DNA of 64,000 nucleotides from Linnemannia hyalina (taxonomy: Eukaryota > Mortierellomycota > Mortierellomycetes > Mortierellales > Mortierellaceae): contig JAHRHY010000001.1 in assembly GCA_019671135.1 (NCBI GenBank), positions 4,154,001 through 4,218,000 on the forward strand. The letters run 5' to 3'. The position numbers were made by a program, and so were the translations under genes. This document shows, piece after piece, positions 47,612-58,721 of the stretch (the stretch's first letter is position 1; each line of letters begins with the position of its first letter). The notes beneath the pieces were generated by a model, which did no database searches, was not told the origin of the DNA, and was given only the letters and a program-made list of their open reading frames with translations.

Positions 47612-49094
47612 CTACTTCTTGCTCTCGACTTCATCGCCTTGATGCTCCAACTCCTCCAGTCTCTCTTTGGCATCAGCATCTCCTCCGTCGGCTGCCTTCT
47701 TGTACCACTTCACCGCCTCCTCTCTGTTCAAAGGGGCGCCCATGCCGTGCTCATATGTAAGACCGAGGTTGAACTGAGCGTTAGCGTTGCCTTGGACAGC
47801 GGCTTTTCGATACCAATTCAGCGCCAATGCTTCGTCCTGTGGCACGCCTTGTCCATGCTGGTACATGACACCAGCACTAGCCTGTGCCGTTGCGTGCCCT
47901 TTCTCAGCAGCCCTTCGGTACCATTCCACTGCTTGTGAATGATCCTGAGCCACGCCAAATCCTTGATGATACAGATATCCGACCTTGTACTGACTGTCTG
48001 CGTGTCCTTGGTCCGAGGCCATGAGGTACCATTCCATCGCCAGAGAATAGTCTTGCTTCACACCAAAACCAAGTTGATGCAGCTGTCCGAGACTGCACTG
48101 GGCGGGAGCGTAACCTAGTTCGGCTGCCTGGAGGTAATACTTTGCTGCGATGGTAAAATCTTGATCCCCCGGATATGGTAGTCCCCGGCCCCAGGAATAA
48201 AGACTGCCGACGTGGTATATACCTCGCGCGTATCCTTGTTCGGCTGCCAAGGTATACCATTCGAACGCCGTGTGATAGTCGCAAGTTACACCTTGACCGT
48301 GGTAATATAGATTGCCGATGTTGAACTGAGCCTCTGCATATTTCACATTGGCAGCCTTCTCGTACCGTTCCATGGCAGCCTTGTAGTCCTGACGAACTCC
48401 TCGACCGTCCCTGTACATGTTACCGAGGGCAACCAGGGATTTGCTGTCTCCAAGCCTTGCGTTCATCATCGTCTTTGCAACATTCTTGGCAGCATCGGAA
48501 GCGGTTTTGTGGGGTGCGCAAGGAGGCTCTTCACTCTGTGAGGTTGGGGATGTGTTGTTGTTGGCGGTGGGTGGCGATTTGTCGTCTTTGACTGTTTCTG
48601 AGCTTCGTCCGCTGGTAGTGATGGTACTGTCGTAGTTCGGGGGTGTGGACCCGTCAACTTCACCACCGAGCAATGGCTCCAGTGGCAGCTCCGCCTTGTC
48701 TCTGATGACGACATCCAAGGTGACGCCAGGAACTGCAGCAATGCGGAGGGGGTTCAAGCTATCATTTCATGAAGGGAGTGAATAATGTTAGACAGAATCA
48801 ACACTAAGCCTAAGCCCAGCAGGAAAAAAAATGCCAGAGATGAACTTGCATTTCAAAGTCCGCGCCTTTGAGAAACGACTGGATAAGGGTCCCCGACCGG
48901 ACTTGAAGGACGTCGTCGAAGGCGTTCGTGATGTCGTCCCAGAGGATAACGCCCATGTCTGAGGCGGGGTCTGGGTGGACTGCAAGGTGGATGACCTCTG
49001 AGGCGGTGGTAGAAGAAGGGTCTTCATTGTCGTTGTCGGCTTTGGTGACGAGGCGAATGGCCTGCATTTTGGGAGTTGTTTCTGTTGCGGTCAT
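47612..49094 (-). CDS. Sel1-repeat protein with N-module (copy G)
   Basis: Exons 49094-48850 and 48758-47612 give 463 residues. The N-module covers about 1-105: HLAVHPDP, GVILWDDI, VRSGTLIQSFLKGADFE, then across the intron LNPLRIAAVPGVTLDVVI. The donor reads AT/GCAAGT, so this is a GC-AG intron; it occupies the same site and phase as the GT-AG intron of copies D and I, and no usable GT is present at that site. After a linker (about 105-175), seven Sel1 units fill the rest, ending LEELEHQGDEVESKK. No signal peptide or membrane segment. Adaptor or scaffold function is inferred from the repeats only. The upstream start context GACACTCATGAC is shared with copy I and, mutated, with relic E. Confidence 0.82.
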
Positions 49095-49573
49095 GAGTGT
49101 CGAATCGTTGGAAGATGATGTCGAGAGAGGGAAGGAGGTTGGGGTTGTAATAGCAAGGTACGCGAGAAAAAGTGATGACGTCCCTCGCTTGCATACACAA
49201 GAAGAAAAGGCGAGCAAGTAGAACATTTGTGTTGCATGTGTTTCCCCCTGACCGTTTCAAACCACCTTTCATGCGTGATCAGTAAGGCATCGATCACCGT
49301 CACCAAGACATATGTGGCCCCCTTTGCTTGTTCGCCTTTTACGATACGATAAATGAGATCGAACCCAATGCCATCGCAACGGAAATGTTACTTCAGAAGT
49401 AGTGTTTATTGTCTAGTAGGTACTGTACTCGAAAGGTGCTCCTTCGCTTATGAAAACGGACGATGAAAACAGGGGGTGAAGGAGACGCGGCTAGTCGTTC
49501 CGCCCTGTTTAGTATTGTATTCTACATCAATGGATGATGGTCGGTGGTGCTGCTGTTGCGCTGCTACAGTTTT
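49095..49573. other. Upstream region of copy G
   Basis: No gene seen. The CCAAT-type block found upstream of the other copies was not recognised here. Confidence 0.5.
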
Positions 49574-49853
49574 TTAGCATCTGTGGCTGAGGGCCAGAGG
49601 GTGCAGGTGCTGGGCGTCGATCAAGGTGACCTTGTTGGCAAAGACGGCAGAGGTGTCGTCCTCAAAGCACTTTGTTGATCACGGCATTGATGACACCGAG
49701 GTAGTGGTAGTACTGCAGATGACGTGCGGAAAGCCGCCGTGGGCCAAAGCAAGGCACAGGTGATCGTACAACGGCGGCGACAATGGGGTCTTCAGCTCAA
49801 GGCGCTGCAGCAGTGGACAGCGCGCTATTGTCAACGTAGCTGCGCTGTCATCC
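49574..49853 (-). pseudogene. Decayed LRR-like protein relic
   Basis: On the minus strand, three short frames make sense in sequence: ATLTIARCPLLQRLELKTPL, then HLQYYHYLGVINAVINKVL, then FANKVTLIDAQHLHPLALSH before TAA at 49576-49574. The first resembles a leucine-rich repeat unit of F-box/LRR type (ARCPLLQRLEL). Frame changes without splice borders suggest a relic. The family call is tentative. Confidence 0.35.
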
Positions 49854-49879
49854 TAACGCGCCATGGACCTGCCTGATCC

Positions 49880-50605
49880 TCAGTGGCTGAGCATAACAGC
49901 ATTATCCACCCTGAGTGTGTCTATTGTTGTCATCAACTGTCCATGATGATGCCTAAATGATGACGGAAAAAGGGGTGTAATGGTCAGCAAAACTGTCAAA
50001 GGAGACGCACAACAGCACAATCCCTCCGCGAACCCCATACCCCAGACACGACTTGTTAGCCCTGCAAGGTGCTGCCCACTAGCTCTCACCCCCCGTGAGA
50101 AAGAGCCACCCAGTTTCCGCACAGCAGCGAATGCCACACGAGAGCCGGATCCTAGAGTGGGCAGCATGAACAGCCCCAGTGCCTGCATCAGGTTTCGGTC
50201 TCCAAGAGAGCAAAAGCCGGAGGACCAGAAGCCATTCCCCTGCATTGCCACGACGAAGCTGCGAACCGCTTTTAAGGAACTACAACAACCGCCGATCATG
50301 TCCACAGACGTTAGGAGCAAGGAACTCACAAGGCCAGATCCTCCGGTCCGGAATGCGGAGCAGGGCATGCAATGAAGGTGCGATCCATGAAGGAAAGGGC
50401 CGTCATTACACAAGCAGCGCAACCTCGGCAATGCCAATGCTTTCGCAGAGGCCAGCCTTGGAAGCACCGAATCCTGGCCAAACCCGTGCCCCGAAAGGGT
50501 GGATATCAGACTTACAGGCCTCCCACGAGAGAGAAGACCCACCTCGGTACCCGTGTTTCTCGCCATGCATCCGCCTTTATCTATAGCCCGCTGCCATTAC
50601 CTTGA
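49880..50605. other. Unidentified region with long open frames on both strands
   Basis: The minus strand is open for 228 codons (49880-50566) with many Cys, Gly and Leu. The plus strand has 131 codons at 49980-50375 and two overlapping frames of 77 and 135 codons up to 50605. The base composition is more even and more GC-rich than the flanks, without homopolymers. I recognise no domain in any frame. It may be a structured RNA gene, a mobile-element fragment or a lineage-specific coding gene; these cannot be told apart by eye. Confidence 0.35.
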
Positions 50606-51250
50606 AAAGCAATACTGCCGAATGTTCTCTGCGAAAGAGGCCATGAAGGAGGAAAGAGTGGTGGTTGTTGGATTGAATGTGAAGTTGGACTGGTTATGTA
50701 GTTGGATTGGAGTGATTGGATTGGATTGGATTCGGAGAGAAGGTGAAAGAATAAAAAAAAAAAAAGTAAGCAAATACGTCACGCAAACGTGCGACGTAAA
50801 GCGAAGACTTTAAGTCTTCCCTCTCTGAATGCAACCCGCCCATGCGCGTTTGCTTACATTGCATCGATTATTCAGCCCTCATCCTAATCCTGCATCTGCT
50901 TATCAGCATCTGAAATCCCAAGGCTCTCCAGGTAAATCAATGTCTAACGATCCGTTTGCGCTGCTGGCAGGGTCTTGCCGACACTTCTTTTTGCTAAAAA
51001 ATATAAGAGTGTTATTCAGTCCATCCTATCTATACTTGGATTACGGATTCCATACCACGCTAAACCTCGAGATCCTATAGATTGAATAACATCCTTAGAT
51101 TTTTTGATTCAGTAAAAAAAGAGCTGATGGTTCCTGGGTGAGAACTGAACTGATGGTAACTTAGTGATTACGGCCAACGGTTTTTCTATGCTGGCTAACC
51201 GATGTTTTTTCTCTGCGTCAACTACATAGCCCACTAAAGAATACGACGTA
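50606..51250. other. Intergenic between the unidentified region and the nuclease-like pseudogene
   Basis: Contains a TTGGATTGGAT repeat at about 50703-50733 and a 13-base A run near 50754. No gene seen. Confidence 0.5.
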
Positions 51251-53166
51251 ATGGCAACCAAGAGAAAAGTCGACCAACTTGATACACAGGTATGTTCAAA
51301 TCTAGGACGACACACTAGCTTATAACGCCTGAAATCCTCTCGTATCGACCTATGTCCTTTCCGTGTATCATACATTTAGCTGCGTGAGCTGGATCAATCG
51401 ATAGACACCATGGCAGTGAGTATCTTTGGGCCGACTCCAAACGTTCTGGAGAGGACAGCATGCAAGTTTGTGGCGGAATTAAAAGTAGCCACCGGCCCAG
51501 TCGTGTCACCAGAAGCATTTGTGGATTTCGTGAGGGGCCAGCTGCCGACCGTACGCAACAAGGATGTCGTGTGGACGTGGACGTCACTTCGGGCATACAT
51601 ATCAGAACATGGCCAAGATCCGCTGAAGGTAGCGTTCAAGAACGCGGCTCTGTTGACCCTCGACATGGTGACTCGGCTTTGGGATGGTATGTGTCCATGC
51701 AGCCGACTTTGAGAAAAACAAATCGACATGTTTTGGTTCATGTCCTCGTCAACTTACCATCCCCTGTCCTTTTCTTCTACTGTTATAGCAACCGATGACG
51801 CGGAGCAGGAGCCTGAACACAAGGAGGATGAGACCAAGGTATAACAGCAGTTATTTTGATTGATCATGACGGAAGGCAGCGTTGATGGGCTTTGTAAACT
51901 AATACTTACATTGCTATATTCTATTGTTACTTTTTCTGCTCTTCTCTAGCAGCAAGCATCCAAGCGAAAAGCTTTGCAGCAGCCATCCCGATCACCGTCT
52001 AACTCGATCTGTTTAAGCGATCGCAGCGGCCGAGGCAGCAGCTCGTCGGCGTCCCGCGCGCGCGACGCCATGCAGAAGCAGTATGAGGGCAACCTGCAGG
52101 CATTCAAAGTCAAGCTGTGGACTGTTACGTCGGGAACGGTGGTAGACATGGAGATCCGCTCGCACGTGCTGTCCTTGATGAAGGAGTCGTCGTTGCACTC
52201 GTTCGTGATTGACAACGCTAAGGCCGTCATCCAGCTCTTCACCGACAAGGACAAGGAGGAAGTCGCCCAAGTGCTGGAGGAGCGTGGCGGCGAGGAGCAG
52301 GACACTAAGGGTGCGTAGGCGTTTATGGCCAAGTATTTGTCGACCCCAAAGGCAACGCGGTCCGCCCTCAGCCGAGGATGGTTCAGCAGCTCGGAAGGGG
52401 ACGACGCCCTAGACGAGGATCAGAAAGAGTGGCTGTTCAAGGCCATACACGCCATTTACACGGTGTACAGGTGCTGCGCTTTCCATATTCCCCATGAGGA
52501 GAAGGAGTCGTGGTACATGGCAACCCTTTGGTCATTCTTGTTGCCATTTCTCAACGAAGGCAACACGCTAGTGTACCGCCCTGGAGAGGCGGTGTCAGAG
52601 GCGTCGGTCCTCCGCAAGAATGCCACCAGGACCCTGGAGACCCGCCGAGTCTATGGACACAAGATTGACGGGTTGATCTCCAGTACGATGACGAGGCTCG
52701 AGTTTGGCGGTATCGAGGCGGCCAAGACAGACGAGGGCGCTCAAAGCACCAAAGCTCTGATGGATACAAGAAAGATGGCCAAATTGCTGAAAGACATGCA
52801 CGACTGCATTGTGAGCAAGACGGACGACGCGAACGCTCTGCATGAGCTGGAAACCTTTGGCCTCCAGATCAGTCGTACCAAGGTGACCATCTACAGGCTC
52901 CGCAAGATCCGTGTTGATGGCCCGCACTACCAGTTGGTGAACCATGGATCCTACATGTTCCCGCTTGTGTGGGATGAGAGAGGCTAGCGGCAGCGGCGAT
53001 TATCCGCTTGCTCGCCGCTCTGGTGGCCCTCAAGAAGTCGATGGAGGAGATGGACACCAAGATTGCGGCGTGGACAATCCCTGGCGTTCTGTTCGAGCAT
53101 GAGGTCCTTATTCAAACACTCGACTCTCCTCGTTCTTCCATTACGGATGAGTCGTCCGTCTCTTAA
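51251..53166 (+). pseudogene. Disrupted gene with nuclease-like motifs, lineage-specific family
   Basis: Four clean splice joins open the gene: 51251-51289, 51380-51686, 51789-51838 and 51950 onward, starting MATKRKVDQLDTQ. The frame meets TAG at 52316-52318 and continues in the same frame (AKYLSTPKATRSALSRGWFS) to a stop at 52987. The natural C-terminus (IIRLLAALVALKKSMEEMD, ending in TAA at 53166) lies in another frame, so there is one nonsense codon and one frameshift. The region around 52665-52725 has GHKIDGLI followed by LEFGGIEAAK: an Asp, then Glu and Lys on successive strands, reminiscent of PD-(D/E)XK nuclease folds but with one extra residue between Glu and Lys. I recall related proteins being widespread in Mortierella and Glomeromycotina; the function is unknown. 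A 66-nt intron covering the TAG is possible but would remove residues that look conserved. Confidence 0.65.
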
Positions 53167-53636
53167 GTACTGAATACTTGCCACGCCCTATATCTACTTA
53201 CTTTCCCGCCTCGTAGAACATGAGCCATACCTATCGTATTGAGCAACGCTTCCATTTTTTATTGGGCAACCTCGAAAAACAATCAGCCTGTCTATACGTG
53301 TTCTTGTTTTGTGCATAAGAGTTGCATTTTGCTTTCATACAAAATGGCAAGAAATCAATACTTATCCCTTCCCCTGTTAAGGGTTAGGATAGTTCTACAA
53401 CATGGTCGATGTTGAAATTATAGAGGTCGTAGTAGGGGCTGTAGCCGGACTAGTGTTGCAACCCCCACGCGATAGTTATGCATCGCGACCGTTTTCAGGT
53501 TGGACCTCCTCACACAACGCGTTTGTTCTATAAAAAAGGCTAAACAAATAACTGAAGGGGCCTAGTAACCAATTCCTCGTCCGGACGACTGCATCCCAAA
53601 CCGCTCAAGGCCATCAAATCTTTACTTTTGCAACAT
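53167..53636. other. Intergenic between the nuclease-like pseudogene and copy K
   Basis: A/T-rich; no gene or repeat recognised. Confidence 0.5.
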
Positions 53637-54290
53637 CATGTCCTTGTTTGGCAGCCGTTTATGTCTCTCCATCGCTTTCACGCTGTCTATGGGAACACTT
53701 TGGCCATCTCTATGCATGTCGGTAATAGCCTGGTGCGATTGTTTCCACTTCTAACCTTCGCCATCGTCTCCGAAACGCCACCAGCAAGGTAGAAGTGTGT
53801 ACCTGAAATCCCATGTTTGTCCGACTTGTTGCTGATTTTGGGTGATTTTTGAGACACTACTGCCAGGCAATTAGTCGCCCAGAACAGTTTGTGGTCCTCG
53901 GCTAAGTGGTGCAGTTGCCGAGTTATCGGTATGGTTGTAGTTCTCCATCGCCGCTTCCTCATGACCGCCAACTGTGTTTCTCCCAGTAGAAGAAGTGGCA
54001 TTGGCATTGGCAAGGGTGGAGGTGATGATGGTGCTGAAGGGTGGGCTCCTGAGGTCTTCGCTGGGGCATCAATTGGGATATAGCAGCAGCGTTCTCCGGC
54101 TTTTTGATGTGCGTGTAGTTGTCCATTGCGGTGTTTTCGAGACCATACACTGGATACCTCCTGCTAGCGCTGACTGCGATGTTTGGAATCCTGCCTGTTT
54201 TATTGTTGTCCTGAGCGACACTCTGACTTTGACAATGCCATCCAAAAAAGGCACCAAGAACTGCAGCGATGTGAAGTTGATCAAGACTAT
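53637..54290 (-). pseudogene. Sel1-family relic (copy K)
   Basis: On the minus strand an exon-2 start is visible near 54286 (LDQLHIAAVLGA). A linker follows: YGLENTAMDNYTHIKKPENA, nearly the same as in copy H. At 53637-53730 there is one Sel1 unit (DMHRDGQSVPIDSVKAMERH), reached only by frameshift. The N-module exon is absent. The shared linker shows H and K derive from one ancestor after it had acquired this linker, which copies D, G and I lack. Confidence 0.7.
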
Positions 54291-54605
54291 AAAGTACAAA
54301 TGAATTGGACAAAGCATTAAACAACAGTGAAGGTAAACAGGAATAAGGTCCAGCTAAATAACTAGCAAACAACTCACAGATGGCCGTTCGTCTTGTGATA
54401 GGTCGTTACATGTTGGTGTAAGATTCAGGGCTGATCAGTTATGTTGACATTAGATTGCTGAAATATGGGCTATTCACCCCTTTTTTTATGACAGAAGTCT
54501 TTAATTTTCTGCATTGTCAATGGTAATTACAAGAAGAAAGAGACAGTTACTAAGCAAGAAAGAAAGAGACAGCATGCTTTACTGCAGTTCTTATTCGTTT
54601 GCCCT
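54291..54605. other. Intergenic between copies K and I
   Basis: A/T-rich 3' flank of copy I with an AAGAAAGAGACAG direct repeat near 54534-54573. No gene seen. Confidence 0.5.
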
Positions 54606-56332
54606 TCACGCTTGTCGCCCCAAACTCTGAAGTCGTTTCTTGGCATTCGTATTCCCCTGCTCAGCAGACTTCTGGTACCACATCATCGCCTCTGTCTTAT
54701 CCACCTCGACCCCTTCCCCATCTTCATACATATTCCCAAGGTTGAACTGCGCATCCACATGTCCCTGGTCAGCCGCCTCCCGATACCACTCAACCGCCAA
54801 CGAACAATCCTGAAGCACACCCTGACCGTACTGATACATCACCCCAAGACTGTTCTGCGCCGCAGCCAGTCCTTGTTCGGCCGCCTTCAGGAACCAGTCC
54901 ATGGCAGTCTCATAGTCTTGAGGGACACCTTGACCGTCATCGTACATGGAGGCGATGTTGTTTTGGGCCGCCGGGCTTCCTAAGTCTGCCGCCTTGATGT
55001 ACCACTCCATGGCCTGGGTGTAATCCTGGGTGACGCCGTGACCGTAGTGGTAGTTGTACCCGATGGCGCACATGGCCGCTGTGCATCCTTGTTCGGCTGC
55101 CTTGCGGTACCAGACCAGCGAGTGACCATGGTCCTGCTCCAGACCATGCCCGAGACGATACAGAGTGCCGAGCTTGTGTTGGGAGAAAGAATTTCCTTGC
55201 TCCGCAGACTTGAGGTACCATTCTGCGGCCTTAACATGGTCCTGAGGCACGCCTCGTCCCTTTTCATACGCAACACCGATACTTTCCTGAGCGTCCGAGT
55301 GGCCCTGTTCGGCTGCCTTGGTGAACAACTCTGCGGCCTTGACCTCGTCTTTGGGAACTCCTCGACCATCTCGATACAGGCAACCGAGGTTATGCTGAGC
55401 ATACCGTTGTTCTTGCTCGGCGGCCTTGGCATGCCAAAGTGCCGCTTTGTAACTGTCCTGAGGAACGCCCTTGCCGTTCTCGTATATAATCCCGATGTTG
55501 CATTGGGCAGAGGCACTTCCTTGCTCGGCCGCCTTCAAGAGCCATTCCATGGCCTGCTTATAGTCCTGACTCACCCCAATTCCATCCATGTACATGGCGC
55601 CAAGACCCGCCTGTGCATCCTGGCAGCCGCTCCGTGCAGTCACCATCGTTGATATGAAATCCGCTACCGATCCGCTAACGGGCTCCTCGGATGCGGGTTG
55701 TGGTGGCGACAGAGGGGTTACTTTGGGGACGTCGCAAGTGTTTGGGGTCCCGATGGTGGTGGATAGTTGTTGCGTGGAGGCTGTTTTTAAGGTGCGACGT
55801 GGTCGTGCCGGGATTGGGTTCCTGATGTATGAGTATTTGGAAGGGCGCGCGCTCTTTTGTGTCTCCTGAAGGGCATCCCGAGACAGTTCCTGTAGGCTCG
55901 CTCTGTTTGATGTCGTCTGTTGTACTGCGGACTCTGTCCGGGCTGGTTGACCTCTGATGACAACTTCCAATGTGGCACCAGGCACTGCAGCAATGCGTAG
56001 CGGGTCAAGGCTACAATTGAGTAAAAATGACACTGCATTAGACTCTGCAGTCAGTCTCATGCAAGTACAGAGAAGATTCAGTAAATAATTTTATACACGT
56101 ACTTTTTAAAGTCTCTTCCTTTGAGAAAAGCCTGGACGATGCTCCCAGACCGGACAAGAGCGACATCTCCGAAGGCGGCCTTGATATCATCCCACAAGAT
56201 AACATCCTTTCCAGAAGAAGATGAATCTGGGTGACAGACGATATGGGTGATATTTGCGGGAGCCATGGTCTGCCCTGTTTCGCAGACAGGACGGATTGCC
56301 TGGACAGGAGGGTGGTGCTCCTGAACTGTCAT
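54606..56332 (-). CDS. Sel1-repeat protein with N-module (copy I)
   Basis: Exons 56332-56103 and 56010-54606 give 544 residues, beginning MTVQEHHPPVQAIRPV. The N-module is complete: ITHIVCHPD, SSGKDVILWDDI, VRSGSIVQAFLKGRDFK, and after the phase-2 intron LDPLRIAAVPGATLEVVIRG. A basic/Ser-Thr linker (about 105-210) leads to nine regular Sel1 units (for example VSQDYKQAMEWLLKAAEQGS) and a short basic end (AKKRLQSLGRQA). It is the best-preserved full copy in the window and can serve as the reference for the family layout. An upstream CCAAT block lies about 230 bases before the ATG. Soluble solenoid adaptor by family inference; the partner is unknown. Confidence 0.85.
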
Positions 56333-56560
56333 GAGTGTCAAGTTATCGTTCGTTGGAAGATTAATTGCTTGTGAGGAAAGAAAAGATGTTTTCTTTTTGG
56401 AATGCCAAAGTGCAGGGGAGGGAATTGAAGAAAGATGAGAAAGTGTGAGGGGAAGAAAGCGATAACTCTGTCATAAAGAGTCGAAAAGCGAAAAGTGAAG
56501 AGTCGAAATATACAAACGACAACAGAACAGCTCTGCAGGTACCCAAGGCGCCCCGTGCAT
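56333..56560. other. Proximal upstream region of copy I
   Basis: The start context TTGACACTCATGACAG is shared with copies G and (mutated) E. The rest shows no feature except A/G-rich tracts near 56380-56480. Confidence 0.5.
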
Positions 56561-56580
56561 GATTGGCCGAAACGTGACTA
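56561..56580 (-). promoter_or_regulatory. Shared upstream element of copy I
   Basis: On the minus strand TAGTCACGTTTCGGCCAATC, matching the CACGTTTCGACCAAT block at 27.76 kb at all but one position. It is about 230 bases upstream of the start of copy I and is the only such block associated with an intact gene here. Confidence 0.55.
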
Positions 56581-56704
56581 AAATCAAATCCAGGCACGAT
56601 CACATATGAAAGATCGGAGGTCATATTACCCGCTGGTCGATAAAAAATTATTCACAGGTTTCTCGGTGGACCCTGACCATCATACCCTTGTCGCTTCAAA
56701 GTGT

Positions 56705-57912
56705 CGATTTTCGACTTTGCTTCCAAATACCTCCACTGGCCGCTTAGCTATACCACTCAGTCGCTTTGGATAAATCCTTTGCAACACCTTTTCCATGCTC
56801 GTACATCCAACCAATGTTGTGTTGTGCAGTCGCGTTCACCTGATCAAACGCCTTTCGATAGCACACTATCGCCTAGCCATCATCATAACCACACCTTGAC
56901 CGTTACTGAACAAATATCCGATGTTCAGCTGAGCGTACGTATTTCCCTGATCGGTAGATCTTAAGTACCACTCCATCGCTTTCGAAAAATCCTGTGATAC
57001 TCTATGACCGTGATGATACAGATACCCCATGTTGTGCTGACCATCACCATCTCCTTGATCAGCTGCTTTTTCAAACCACTCCATAGCCTGGGTATAGTCC
57101 TGGGTCACGCCAAGGCCGTAAAGGTACAGTCGGCCTATGTTGTGAGCAGCCGCCTCTTCTTGGTCAGCAGCCCGTCGATACCGCCTCATTGCCTCAGCGT
57201 AGTCTTGAGCGACAGCCTGACCGCTCTGGTACATGTAGCCGACACTAGTCTGGGTCTGCGCATGTCCCTGCTCGGCCGCCATTAAACTCCACCCTCAAAG
57301 CCCGTACATAGACCTGTGGCCAGCCCCTTTGACCCTGATAATAATACATTCCTATTTGCTTTAGGCCTTTGCGAAACCTTGGTTGGACGCCCGTAGATAC
57401 CACTCTAGAGCCTGGGAGTTGCCTTGACCAATTTCAAACATCTGACAGACGTCGTACCGGGCGACCACACTTCCCCGGCGATCAGCCTTAAAGTACCAAG
57501 TCATGGCCAGAGAGTAGTCCTGTAGAGTGCCAAGGCTGTAGCAGTACAAATGACCGATATCGAGTTCCGTGGCGACGTTCTCATGGTCAGCAGCTTTGGT
57601 GCATCAATCAATCGCCACCGTGATGTCTTGTGAGATACTGTAACCCAGAGCGCTGAGATGACCCACTCTGCACTGACCCTCTGAATCTCCTTGTTGAACC
57701 GCTTTATGGCGCCAATCCATGGCAGCTTGGGTGCACCTTTGCTTTCCTCGTACAGGGTGCCCGCGTCCTTGTCTCCAAGTCCAGCGTTGATGATTGTTTG
57801 TGTGAATTCCAGAGACATCTCCCTGAGATGTTCGCATTGTCCGTATTGTGTTGTTAGCTTCCAGAGACTCTGGGGCGCTGCTACTCGCCTCTGCGTCGTT
57901 ACCCGGTAACAC
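56705..57912 (-). pseudogene. Sel1-repeat pseudogene (copy J)
   Basis: Sel1 units are followed on the minus strand in at least three frames: AAMDWRHKAVQQGDSEGQ near 57720, YSLAMTWYFKADRRGSVV near 57500, then MAAEQGHAQTQTSVGYMYQS, DYAEAMRRYRRAADQE, DYTQAMEWFEKAADQG and KAMEWYLRSTDQGNTYAQ between 57282 and 56920. Stops occur at about 57605, 57361 and 56866, and an in-frame region is missing near 57290-57360. The first part resembles the linker and first repeat of copy I (IINAGLGDKDAGTLY against MVTARSGCQDAQAGLGAMY). No N-module was found upstream. Clearly decayed, though the 139-codon piece at 57282-56866 is still an open block of repeats. Confidence 0.8.
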
Positions 57913-58186
57913 CTGTGGTGCTCCAGGTTTGGGTGTCGAGGCTGAATTCGGGGTTATGTTTCATGTCGGTCACATTTTTATTTTCATGACAATAAGAATT
58001 AAAAACAGCGCGCGGACAAGACGAGGAATTGGACGACAATTCGTAGCACGCATAGCTAATATTCTCGGATGGCCCACAGACTGCGGGTATGGGAATATAG
58101 AAAAGGCAAGGCACAGTACGGCAGGAAGCAAGAAGGGATAAAAAGAGGGATGAATGATTCCGGAAGGCAGAGGGTCCACCGTTGGA
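57913..58186. other. Intergenic between copy J and the small secreted ORF
   Basis: No gene seen. Confidence 0.5.
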
Positions 58187-58360
58187 CTAATACATGATCT
58201 TGACGAAGGACGGAACGGTGTGTGAATACTTGCGGAAGATAAAGATTCGGGACTGAAAAGTATGTTGTGTATATCTTCCTCCACTCTGTAGAAACTGGGG
58301 TTGGGTATGACTTTCGAAGGCCGAGACGGTCGCAGCCAAGAAGAAGAGGGAGGTGATCAT
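58187..58360 (-). CDS. Possible small secreted peptide, 57 aa
   Basis: From ATG 58360 the frame begins MITSLFFLAATVSAFESHTQ: a short hydrophobic core, small residues at -3 and -1, and a plausible signal-peptidase site after VSA. The remaining 40 residues are rich in aromatic, Arg, Ser and Gln residues and lack Cys. It ends with TAG at 58189-58187. Support is only the signal-peptide look; the frame is open further upstream and there is no family match, so it may be chance. It lies next to a better-supported secreted protein gene on the same strand. Confidence 0.3.
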   Translation of the reverse strand: MITSLFFLAATVSAFESHTQPQFLQSGGRYTQHTFQSRIFIFRKYSHTVPSFVKIMY

Positions 58361-58721
58361 TGACGCCCATTTTTTGTTCTTTTGTTGATGTTGGGACGAA
58401 AGAGGAACGCTATCGGAGGGAATTGGCATGACTTTTCTCAACTTGTTGAATGCGTTGCCACCAAGGAACAAAGGGGAGACACCATATTCCGTGCCTTCCG
58501 GGCCAAGAAACGGCGGCAAAGGGTAGGGGGTTATTTTCGGTGAGAACAAACAAGAACTATCGGTGGCAAAAACAACGCCCTGAAGGAAGTCGACATGTTT
58601 TCATTTTCGAATTAGAGTTCTCTTTTCGCTCGTCATGTCAGAGGGAAAAAGTGTATGGGGCAAATGGAGACGGATAAAAGGGAAGAGGCCTTGGCGTTTT
58701 ATTACATTTCCCGTTTCTTGT
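58361..58721. other. Intergenic
   Basis: 3' flank of the GPI-protein gene and upstream region of the small ORF. No other feature. Confidence 0.5.

Noticed and set aside
52311..52376. A 66-nt intron that would remove the TAG in the nuclease-like gene
   Set aside because: Donor GTGCGT is usable and length keeps frame, but the removed part (AKYLSTPKATRSALSR) looks like conserved coding sequence, and a second lesion exists at the 3' end.
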